The position numbers and the translations under genes are program-made. This document shows positions 41,173 to 48,668 of a stretch of 64,000 nucleotides of DNA, in pieces; position 1 is the first letter of the stretch; each line of letters starts with the position of its first letter. A model generated the notes under the pieces. It was not told the origin of the DNA and made no database searches. It worked only from the letters and a program-made list of their open reading frames with translations. The stretch is from JBBWZH01 sp035544115 (GTDB taxonomy: Bacteria > Actinomycetota > Actinomycetes > Mycobacteriales > CADCTP01), in NCBI GenBank assembly GCA_963714145.1, contig OY970235.1, positions 2,232,001 through 2,296,000 on the forward strand, in the 5' to 3' direction.

Positions 41173-42618
41173 GTGAGCCGCAGCAACGTCGGGCTGCGGT
41201 CCGAACGCGGGCCGGTACTGGCCGCGATAATGCTGACGACCGCGCTGGTGGCGGTCGACTCGACGATCATCGCGACCGCGGTCCCGTCGATCGTGACGGA
41301 CATCGGCGGCTTCGCGGAGTTCCCGTGGCTGTTCTCGATCTACCTGCTGGCGCAGGCGGTCTCGGTCCCGGTGTACGGCAAGCTGTCGGACCTGTTCGGG
41401 CGCAAGCCGATCATCCTGTTCGGGATCGGGCTGTTCCTGCTCGGCTCGATCATGTGCGGGCTGGCCTGGAGCATGCCGGTGCTGATCGCGTTCCGGGTGG
41501 TGCAGGGGCTCGGCGCCGGCGCCACCACCCCGACCACGATCACGATCGTCGGCGACCTGTACTCGGTCCGGGAGCGGGCCAAGGCGCAGGGTTACATCGC
41601 CAGCGTCTGGGGGCTGTCCTCGGTGATCGGGCCGACCCTGGGCGGCGTGTTCAGCGAGTACGCCTCCTGGCGGTGGATCTTCCTGGTCAACATCCCGCTG
41701 TGCCTGCTGGCCGCGGCGATGGTCGTCCGCGGGTTCCACGAGGTGGTCGAGCGCAGCCGGCCCCGGATCGACTACCGCGGCGCCGCGCTGCTCACGGCCG
41801 GCCTGACCCTGGTCGTCCTGGGCGTGCTCGAGGGCGGCCAGTCCTGGGCCTGGGCCTCGCCGACCAGCATCGTCGTGCTGGGCGTCGGTGCGGCGCTGCT
41901 GGTGGTCTTCGGGGTGATCGAACGCGGCGTGGCCGAGCCGGTGCTGCCGCTGTGGGTGTTCCGGCGGCGGCTGCTGGTCGCCAGCGGGCTGGTCTCCTTC
42001 GGTGTCGGCGCGATCCTGCTGGGCCTCAGCTCGTACATCCCGACCTACGTGCAGGACGCGCTGGGCACCGGGCCGCTGGTGGCCGGGTTCGCGCTCGCGA
42101 CGCTGACCCTGGGCTGGCCGCTGAGCGCGTCCCAGTCCGGGCGGCTCTACCTGCGGATCGGTTTCCGTGGCTGCGCGACGATCGGTGTCGGCGCGGTCCT
42201 GGCCGGCTCGGCCCTGCTGCTCCTGCTCGACCAGGGCTCAGCCGTCTGGCAGGTCGGGGCCACCTGCTTCCTGATCGGCCTGGGTATGGGCCTGACGGCC
42301 AGCCCGACGCTGATCGCCGCGCAGTCCAGCGTCGGCTGGGCCGAACGCGGCGTGGTCACCGCGAACAACCTGTTCCTCCGGTCGCTGGGCAGCGCGCTGG
42401 GCATCGCCGTCTTCGGCGCGATCGCGAACGCGACCCTTGGCGGGCACCGGGCCAACGGCGACCACCCGGCGGCCGGGCCGCTCACCTCGGCCGTACACCA
42501 CGTCTTCATCGGCGTCGCCGTCATCGCCGCCCTCACGGTCGTCGCCGTCCGCGCGCTGCCCCGCGGCGCCCCCGCCCCGGCCGCCGACCCCGCCGTCCCC
42601 AGCCCCGCCCCGGCCTAG
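41173..42618 (+). CDS. MFS multidrug efflux transporter, DHA2 (EmrB/QacA) type
   Basis: A 481-residue, 14-helix proton-driven exporter. GTG 41173 follows GGGACGGGGGC; upstream in-frame ATG 41077 would add an unlikely polar leader. Typical signatures are LVAVDSTIIATAVPSIVTDI (motif D1), YGKLSDLFGRKPIILFGIGL (motif A), FRVVQGLGAGATTPTTITIV (motif B) and GLSSVIGPTLGGVFSEYASW (motif C, the antiporter motif). The C-terminal tail is Pro/Ala-rich. The substrate is unknown; no TetR/MarR regulator is adjacent. Confidence 0.93.
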   Translation: MSRSNVGLRSERGPVLAAIMLTTALVAVDSTIIATAVPSIVTDIGGFAEFPWLFSIYLLAQAVSVPVYGKLSDLFGRKPIILFGIGLFLLGSIMCGLAWSMPVLIAFRVVQGLGAGATTPTTITIVGDLYSVRERAKAQGYIASVWGLSSVIGPTLGGVFSEYASWRWIFLVNIPLCLLAAAMVVRGFHEVVERSRPRIDYRGAALLTAGLTLVVLGVLEGGQSWAWASPTSIVVLGVGAALLVVFGVIERGVAEPVLPLWVFRRRLLVASGLVSFGVGAILLGLSSYIPTYVQDALGTGPLVAGFALATLTLGWPLSASQSGRLYLRIGFRGCATIGVGAVLAGSALLLLLDQGSAVWQVGATCFLIGLGMGLTASPTLIAAQSSVGWAERGVVTANNLFLRSLGSALGIAVFGAIANATLGGHRANGDHPAAGPLTSAVHHVFIGVAVIAALTVVAVRALPRGAPAPAADPAVPSPAPA

Positions 42619-42684
42619 CACGGCCACGATATGTCCGGCGGGTACGGCCGGCCGGATACCGCGTCAGCTTCCGGGACGGCCCGG

Positions 42685-45255
42685 TCAGGGCTGCGCGGTT
42701 CGACTGTTGCCGAGCGGTGTCAGCTTGCCGCCTACCACCTTGGTGATGAAAACGGTCACAATAACGGGATTGCCGCTGGGGCCGAACTTGATCTGCCGCG
42801 AGACGCCGGTGAAGTCGCTCGCGTTGATCGCCGCAAGGACGTCCGCCGCTGACCGCTTCCCGGCGTCGATGGCTCGGAGAAAAGCAGTCGCCGCGTCGAA
42901 GCCCTCGGCCGAGTAGAGGCCCGGGTCGGTGCCGTATCTGGCCTTGTAGTCAGCGGCGAATTTCTGCATGGCCGGGTCGGTTGACCCGGCCGCCGGGGAG
43001 CAGCTACAGCTCAGCAGTGCGCCCTCGGCCGCCGGACCGCCGGACCGGACAAAGCCGGGGTCCAGCGAGCCGTCACCAGACAGGAATTTCGCCGTGCTGA
43101 CCCCGCCCTCCCGCAGTTGCCTGACCAGCTTGCCCGCCGCCGGGTAATAGCCACCGAAGAACACCGCGTCCACCCGGGCCAGCTGCACCTTGCTCACCGT
43201 GCTGGAGTAGTCGGAGCCGTTCGGGTCGATCGAGTCGTTCATCGCGACGGTCACGCCGTCGCTGGCCAACTGCTTGCGCACGGCTTCAGCCAGCCCTTTG
43301 CCGTATACGCTCCGGTCGTTGAGCACGGCCGCCTTCTTGACGCTGAGCTTCGTCGCCATGAAGTCGGCGAGCGCCGGACCCTGCGCGTCGTCGTCGGCCA
43401 GCAACCGGTGCCAGGTCTTCCAGCCGTTTCCAGCCAGCGAGACGGCGGTCGCCGACGGCGAGATGTTCGGGATGCCGGCCTCTTCCAGCACCGGCACGGC
43501 GCTACTCGACTCACCGGAGAACGCCGGGCCGATCACGCCGGCGACCCTGTCCTGGGTCGCCCTCGCGGCCTGCGAATTGCCCTGTGTCTGGTCGCCCTGG
43601 GTGTCATAGATTTTCAGCGTGACCCTGGCGACGCCGCTCCTGGCGTTGTGCTGGTCGATGGCCAGCCGGGCGCCGTTGGAGACGTTGATGCCGAGCTGGG
43701 CGTAGGCGCCGGTCTGCGCGCCCATGAAGCCGAGCGTGACCGGGCCACCGGCGGTTGCGGAGTTGCCCCGGCCACCCGCCGCGCGGTGCTCGGGCAGCAG
43801 GTTGATCAGGGAAATCGCGACGAGGATCGCGACGACGAGCACCGGGACGACGATGGACGCAACCCTCTTCGCCCGCGTGGATGGTGGTCCGGTTCTCGGC
43901 CCAGGCGGCGCGGCCGGGTCTACCGGCGACGCCCGCGGCTCCGGACGATCGGGTCGCCCAGCCGGCTGGTCGGCGCCGGCCACGGTTGGTTCTCGGGAGG
44001 TCGGCCGGTCCGGCGGCGAGTCCGCGCCATGGGCGGCCGGCTCTGGTCGCCCAGCCGGCTGGTGCTCCGGGCTGGGACTCGGCTGGTCCGGCTGGTCGGT
44101 GGCCGCGGTTCGTTCTCGGGTGGTCGGCCGGTCGGGCGGTGACTCCGCGCCAAGGGCCGGCTCTGGTCGCCTGGCCGGCTGGGGCCGGGACTGCTCGCCC
44201 GGTTGGTCGGGGGCGCCGGAGGCTGGCTGGCTGCTGGTTCCGGGCCGGGTCGGCCCGGGCGGGCTGGTCGCCCCTGTGGTCTGGTCGCCGGTCCTGGCCA
44301 GCGCGGCAGTGGCGGCGGCCGCGACCCGGCGGCTGTCGTCCTGGGCGAGTGCGGTCAGGGCGAGGCGAGCGGCGAGCGCCAGCCCCTGATGCCTGCCGGT
44401 CTGCAATTCGACCAGCCACGCCACCGCGGCCAGCCGCCGGGCCGCTTCCAGGCTCTGCACCAGCCCCTGCAGCTCCGCCGGCAACTCGGCCGGCCGCCGG
44501 ACCGGGGTGCGACGCCGGGCGATCCGGAGCCGCCCGCTCAGGTTGTAGGCCGACTTCTCCGGCGTCTGGTACGCCCGCCTGGACCGCACCTGCTCGTAGA
44601 CGTACTCGTACAGCTCGTCAACTTCGATCTCCCCGTCCTGGTCGAGATCGGCCTCGCCGGTGTCCAGCCCACGGACGATCGCGCCGGTGAACACCGAAGG
44701 CTCCCGCGACCCGGCGTCGGTCAGATCGTCACCCTCGAAGGCGAACTCCAGCGCGCTGGCCGCCGTGATCACGACCCGGCCGCGGCCCTCGAAACGGTCC
44801 TCGATGTCGGCGCCGCCGGCCGCCCTGGGTCGGGTGCCGCGATCCCAGGCCCCGCCGTAACAGCAGTCCAGCAGCAGCACGATCTGGTCGGACCGGCTCT
44901 CGGTCATCTGACGCTGCACGAACGCCGCCGGCACGCTGGTCGCGACGAGCCGGTCGAGCCTGGTATTCGTCGCGGCGAAATACAGCTCGCCGCGGCGCTT
45001 GATCCCGTGGCAGGAGAAATGCAGCAGCAGGAGATCGCCGCGGCCGGCGTCCTGGAAGAACCCTTCTATCTCCTCCTGCAATTTCGCGGCCGGCTGGTCG
45101 AGCAGCGTCGCGGTCGTGAAGCCGCCTATTGCCGGATCCTCGAGTACCCGGGCGAGTTCGCGCGCGTCGTGGGTGGGCGCCCGCAACTGGCGAAGGCCGC
45201 GCTCCTCGTACCGCGAGGTCGCGACGACCAGTGCGCTACGCCGGGGAGCCGCCAT
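42685..45255 (-). CDS. Transmembrane caspase-like protease fused to a type 1 solute-binding receptor domain
   Basis: An 856-residue fusion. Residues 1-250 are a peptidase C14 (caspase/metacaspase) domain: SALVVATSRYEE, HFSCHGIKRRGELYF with catalytic His83, and LLLDCCYGGAWDRG with catalytic Cys132. It contains an EF-hand-like loop DLDQDGEIEVDEL (203-215). A helical segment (255-325) and a Pro-rich linker with two related repeats (325-460) lead to one membrane helix (466-487). Residues 505-856 form a LivK-like periplasmic-binding domain (VTLGFMGAQTGAYAQLGINV, GVIGPAFSGESSSAVPVLEE, DAVFFGGYYPAAGKLVRQL). The protease should lie inside and the sensor outside. ATG 45255 follows GGAAAG; GTG 45270 is an alternative. 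It overlaps the EACC1-like gene. Confidence 0.92.
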   Translation of the reverse strand: MAAPRRSALVVATSRYEERGLRQLRAPTHDARELARVLEDPAIGGFTTATLLDQPAAKLQEEIEGFFQDAGRGDLLLLHFSCHGIKRRGELYFAATNTRLDRLVATSVPAAFVQRQMTESRSDQIVLLLDCCYGGAWDRGTRPRAAGGADIEDRFEGRGRVVITAASALEFAFEGDDLTDAGSREPSVFTGAIVRGLDTGEADLDQDGEIEVDELYEYVYEQVRSRRAYQTPEKSAYNLSGRLRIARRRTPVRRPAELPAELQGLVQSLEAARRLAAVAWLVELQTGRHQGLALAARLALTALAQDDSRRVAAAATAALARTGDQTTGATSPPGPTRPGTSSQPASGAPDQPGEQSRPQPARRPEPALGAESPPDRPTTRERTAATDQPDQPSPSPEHQPAGRPEPAAHGADSPPDRPTSREPTVAGADQPAGRPDRPEPRASPVDPAAPPGPRTGPPSTRAKRVASIVVPVLVVAILVAISLINLLPEHRAAGGRGNSATAGGPVTLGFMGAQTGAYAQLGINVSNGARLAIDQHNARSGVARVTLKIYDTQGDQTQGNSQAARATQDRVAGVIGPAFSGESSSAVPVLEEAGIPNISPSATAVSLAGNGWKTWHRLLADDDAQGPALADFMATKLSVKKAAVLNDRSVYGKGLAEAVRKQLASDGVTVAMNDSIDPNGSDYSSTVSKVQLARVDAVFFGGYYPAAGKLVRQLREGGVSTAKFLSGDGSLDPGFVRSGGPAAEGALLSCSCSPAAGSTDPAMQKFAADYKARYGTDPGLYSAEGFDAATAFLRAIDAGKRSAADVLAAINASDFTGVSRQIKFGPSGNPVIVTVFITKVVGGKLTPLGNSRTAQP

Positions 45256-45634
45256 CGTCAGCTTTCCCACGATGACGTGAAAGGAGGGCCTCCACCAGCC
45301 GCTGCTGCTCGCGTCGGTCGGTGCCGGTCAGCGTCAGCCGGTCGCCGTCGATCTCGATCTCAGCGGTGCGCTGCCGGCGGCCGGCCAACCAGGATTCCAG
45401 CACCGACACCAGCGCCCGAAGCACCTCCGGCGAACGCGCGACGGTGACCAGGAGTACCCCGAGGGCGACCGGCTCGATGCCACGCGACTGAGCCGGTGGC
45501 GGCACCGCCGCACTCTCGCGGACTCCGGCAAATCCCGCCAGCTCTGCCCCGACTTCCGCGGTCGATTCCTCCAACTGCTCCGGCCGTCCGTCTGGATCTT
45601 TCAAGGTCAATAGCAGGTCAACAACTTCCGGCAC
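45236..45634 (-). CDS. EACC1-like effector-associated protein
   Basis: A 132-residue protein. GTG 45634 has AGAAGGAG at ideal spacing. Residues about 55-120 contain a helix (PVALGVLLVTVARSPEVLRA), LVSVLESWLAGRRQRTAEIE, and a strand-turn-strand with DGDRLTLTGTDRREQQRLVE. This is the pattern of 'effector-associated constant component 1', a small partner encoded next to caspase, trypsin and other effectors in predicted bacterial conflict systems. Its 3' end overlaps the caspase-receptor start by 20 bp, so the two are translationally coupled. The biochemical role of EACC1 is not known; regulation of, or linkage to, the effector is inferred. Confidence 0.82.
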   Translation of the reverse strand: MPEVVDLLLTLKDPDGRPEQLEESTAEVGAELAGFAGVRESAAVPPPAQSRGIEPVALGVLLVTVARSPEVLRALVSVLESWLAGRRQRTAEIEIDGDRLTLTGTDRREQQRLVEALLSRHRGKADDGGSPA

Positions 45635-45809
45635 GCAACGTACTCCTTCTACCGACTGGCCCGGACCGATCGTCAACAACACAACAATAGCCACCCGGGG
45701 CAGCCGAACCGGGCATGTCGGCGACCGATGGGATGTAATGGGCCGGTACTTGTGCCTGGCGTGGTCGCGGCGGCCGGAGTCCAGCGGTTGCGACGTGCGG
45801 AGGTTCCCG

Positions 45810-46751
45810 ATGGCGCCGGAGACCGGGCAGGCCGGGGAGACCGGGCGGGCGGGGGAGATCGGCCGGCGCGGGCTGCTGGTCGGCGGGCTGGCCGCCGGGC
45901 TGGTGTTGGCCGGCTGCCAGCGGGACAAGCCCGCCGCGGCCGGTACGGCCGCCGAACCCAAGCCGCGCGGGCCCAGCGAGGCGGACGCGGTGCGCGCGCT
46001 GCGGTACTGGGCGGCGTTCCCGGTGACCGCGTCGCCGCGCCCGCTGGTGCTGATCGACCCGCCGGTGCTCGACCCGGCCAGCGGCTTCCCGGACGACAGC
46101 AGCAAGCTGGCCTACCTGGCCGGTGCGTTCGACCTGCCGGCGAGTTACCCGGCCGGCCCGGCCCGCGCCGCCGGGCTGCCGCTGATCGGCGCGAAGCAGG
46201 CCGCCGCCGCGCTGGTCGCGCACGGCACCGGCACGTCGCCCGGTCCGGGCCGGGTGCGGGTGGCCGGGGTGCGGCTCGGCTCGGCCGGGTTCCGCACCGA
46301 CCGCGGCAGCCGGCCGCTGCCGGCCTGGCTGTTCAGTTTCGCCGGGGTGGCGCAGCCGGCCGCGGTACTGGCGGTCGCGCCGGCCGCCCGGTTCGCCCCG
46401 CGACTGCCGGCCAACCTGGTCCGCGACCCGAGCCTCGGCAACGCGACGCTCGGCGCCGACGGCCGGACCGTCTCGGTCGGCTTCCTCGGCGCGGCGGGCG
46501 GCACCGCGGAATGCGAGCAGAAGTACGTGCTCAAGCCGGTCGAGACGCTGCAGGCGGTGGCGCTGCGGATCGGGTTGGCCGACGCGGACCCGGAGGGCGA
46601 CGAGGCCGGGAAGTCGGACGAGCCACCGGCCGCCTGCGCCGACGCGACCTACCACCGCTCGGCGAGCACGACGCTGTCCATGCCGCTGGGTGCCCGGGTG
46701 CTGATCTCCGCGCTGGACGGGACCGCGTTCCCGGTCGCCACCGGGAGCTGA
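45810..46751 (+). CDS. Putative lipoprotein
   Basis: A 313-residue exported protein. ATG 45810 follows GGAGG at 7 nt. After an acidic Gly/Glu-rich leader (about 25 residues) there is a twin-arginine-like RRGLLVGGLAAGLVLAGC with lipobox LAGC; Tat export with lipid anchoring is plausible. The mature region contains ALRYWAAFPVTASPRPLVLI, DDSSKLAYLAGAFDLPASYP, and a paired Cys region (AECEQKY...PAACAD). No catalytic motif or family is recognised. It is divergent from the caspase/EACC1 pair across about 175 bp, which raises but does not prove a functional link. Confidence 0.75.
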   Translation: MAPETGQAGETGRAGEIGRRGLLVGGLAAGLVLAGCQRDKPAAAGTAAEPKPRGPSEADAVRALRYWAAFPVTASPRPLVLIDPPVLDPASGFPDDSSKLAYLAGAFDLPASYPAGPARAAGLPLIGAKQAAAALVAHGTGTSPGPGRVRVAGVRLGSAGFRTDRGSRPLPAWLFSFAGVAQPAAVLAVAPAARFAPRLPANLVRDPSLGNATLGADGRTVSVGFLGAAGGTAECEQKYVLKPVETLQAVALRIGLADADPEGDEAGKSDEPPAACADATYHRSASTTLSMPLGARVLISALDGTAFPVATGS

Positions 46752-46757
46752 GCCGAC

Positions 46758-46940
46758 CTACGGCACCTCGTCGCCGTCGCCGGTGCGCTTCTGCGCCTCC
46801 TGGACGGCCTTGTCGATCTGCTCGGCGTGACCGCCGCCGGTGCGCTTGTCGATGAAGTCGCCGGCCTTCTCCAGCGCCTCGTCCACCTGCTTGTCGTGCT
46901 GCTCCGCCCAGTCCCGCGCCTTGCCCAGGAACCCACCCAT
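46758..46940 (-). CDS. MT0933/Rv0909-type antitoxin-like small protein
   Basis: A 60-residue, highly charged helical protein. ATG 46940 follows GGGGGACGG. The sequence MGGFLGKARDWAEQHDKQVD then EALEKAGDFIDKRTGGGHAE with a final QIDKAVQEAQKRTG matches the MT0933 antitoxin family (PF14013), whose Mycobacterium member pairs with an SRPBCC-type toxin. No such toxin gene is adjacent here, so the protein is an orphan or has another role. It is convergent with the lipoprotein gene, with a 6-bp gap. Confidence 0.78.
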   Translation of the reverse strand: MGGFLGKARDWAEQHDKQVDEALEKAGDFIDKRTGGGHAEQIDKAVQEAQKRTGDGDEVP

Positions 46941-47102
46941 CAGACCGTCCCCCTGCCCGTCTCGGCCGTCGCCGGCGAGCCGCGCCCGCCGGCCCCGTCC
47001 CAGGCAGGGTACGACAGCCACGCCGGGGCGGCGCGGCACCGGATGGTTGCCACTCGTCCTGGCCAGACGCCGCGGCCTGCGGTTCGGGGGCGGGTCGGTG
47101 GG

Positions 47103-48566
47103 TCAGGCTGGTCGGCTGGGGCGGGTGCGGGTCAGCCGCGGCGCCGCGCGAAACCGGGCGACCAGCGCGGCGAGCGCGGCCTCGGCGGGCTCGGTGTCGG
47201 CCAGCAGCCGGTGCGCGGCCGCCGACGGGGCGGTGCCGCGCGGGGTCCGTTCCAGCAGTGTGCGACCGATGGCCCGCTCCAGCAGGTGCACCCGGCGGGT
47301 CAGCGCTGGTTGGGTGACCAGCAGCAGCGGGGCAGCCCGGTTCAGGCTGCCGGTGCGCTGCACCATCCGCAGCAGGTAGAGGTGTTCCGGCTCGAGCAGG
47401 CCCGCCGGCTGGGCGGCCGGCTGCGGGGTGAGCGTCCGGCTCACGGTCAGGTGCGCGACGAGGTTCGACCCGGCCGGGTCGCCCGCCGCACCGGCGTCCG
47501 GCAGCGGGAACGGCGGGCTCTGCCGGTACTGCGGGTTGTCCCGGGCGGCCCGGGCCGTGTAGTGCGCCCGGAGCCGGTCGCGGATCGCGGCGGCCAGCGG
47601 CTCGGGCACCACGGCCGGGTCGACCGCCAGGAACAGCTGTCGGGTCGGCGCGCCCGCGACCGGGCGGCGGACCACGCTGGCCGCGGGGCGGCGGGTCAGC
47701 GGCGCGGCCAGCGCGACCCCGTGGCCGTGCGCGACGAGGCTGAGCAGGGTGGCCAGCGAGTCGGTGACGTAGGTGACGGCGCCGTGCGCGCCGGACTCGC
47801 GCAGCGCGTCCAGCACCACCGCCCGCTCGCCCTCCTGGTGCGGCAGCACCCAGGCGTCGGCGGCCAGGTCGGCCAGCCGGAGCGCGCCGGCCGCGGCACC
47901 GGGGTGGGTGGCCGGCAGCAGCGCCCACAGCGGCTCGGCGGCGACCGGCAGCCGCAGCGACGGGCGGCGCGGGGCGAACGGCCGGCCCGGGGTGTCCCAG
48001 CCGTAGACCGCGTCCACGTCGTACCGGTCGAACAGGCCGGCGCTCTCGGTGGTGGCGGCCGGCCGCAGGTCCAGCACGACGCGCGGCAGCCAGCGGGCGA
48101 GGTCGTCGGCGAACTCCTCCCAGTGCCGGCCGGCCGCGGCCAGCCGCAGCACCGGCACGACCGGCGCGCCGGCGCCCCCGGCCATCGCGCCGGCCTCAGC
48201 CTCAGCGCCGGCCCCGGCGTCGGCTCCGGCGTCGGCCAGTTGACGGGCGGCCCGGGCGAGCGCGTCCGCCAGGCTCTGGCCGGCGCGCAGCAGCGCCCAG
48301 CCGTCGTCGGTGAGCACGGCGCCGGCCGGGCCCCGGTCCAGCAGCCGGGCGTTCAGCCGGCGTTCCAGGTAGGCCAGCCGGCGGCTCGCCGTCGACTGGG
48401 TCAGCTGGCGCCGCCGTGCCGCGGCCCGCAGGCTGCCGTACTCGGCGACGGTCCGCAGCAGCGTGAGGTCGGCGTGGCGCAGCTCGAACGCCGCCTCCCG
48501 GCTGGCATCCGCGTCGTCCGGGTTCACCCCGCCAGCATCGGCACCGGCAGCACAGGACAGATACAT
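47103..48566 (-). CDS. LysR-type regulator with a second C-terminal HTH domain
   Basis: A 487-residue protein, ATG 48566 (GTG 48527 is an alternative). Residues about 28-90 form a LysR HTH (LTLLRTVAEYGSLRAAARR, QSTASRRLAYLERRLNARLL). The effector-binding domain follows, with DVDAVYGWDTPGRPF, LWALLPATHPG and TDSLATLLSLVAHGHGVALA. At residues about 395-455 there is a second LysR-like HTH (EPEHLYLLRMVQRTGSLNRA, TQPALTRRVHLLERAIGRTL). Normal LysR proteins are about 300 residues with one HTH; this could be a fusion of two regulators or one with two DNA-binding modules. It is divergent from the SARP-type gene at 48669. Confidence 0.82.
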   Translation of the reverse strand: MYLSCAAGADAGGVNPDDADASREAAFELRHADLTLLRTVAEYGSLRAAARRRQLTQSTASRRLAYLERRLNARLLDRGPAGAVLTDDGWALLRAGQSLADALARAARQLADAGADAGAGAEAEAGAMAGGAGAPVVPVLRLAAAGRHWEEFADDLARWLPRVVLDLRPAATTESAGLFDRYDVDAVYGWDTPGRPFAPRRPSLRLPVAAEPLWALLPATHPGAAAGALRLADLAADAWVLPHQEGERAVVLDALRESGAHGAVTYVTDSLATLLSLVAHGHGVALAAPLTRRPAASVVRRPVAGAPTRQLFLAVDPAVVPEPLAAAIRDRLRAHYTARAARDNPQYRQSPPFPLPDAGAAGDPAGSNLVAHLTVSRTLTPQPAAQPAGLLEPEHLYLLRMVQRTGSLNRAAPLLLVTQPALTRRVHLLERAIGRTLLERTPRGTAPSAAAHRLLADTEPAEAALAALVARFRAAPRLTRTRPSRPA

Positions 48567-48668
48567 GTCGGATACACGCCACCTGATCCGGCAGGAGGCC
48601 TTACCAGTTGATTACCGATCCGGTGGGCCGATGGTGGCTGTTTGCCGGGTTCGACATGATCAGGTGCC

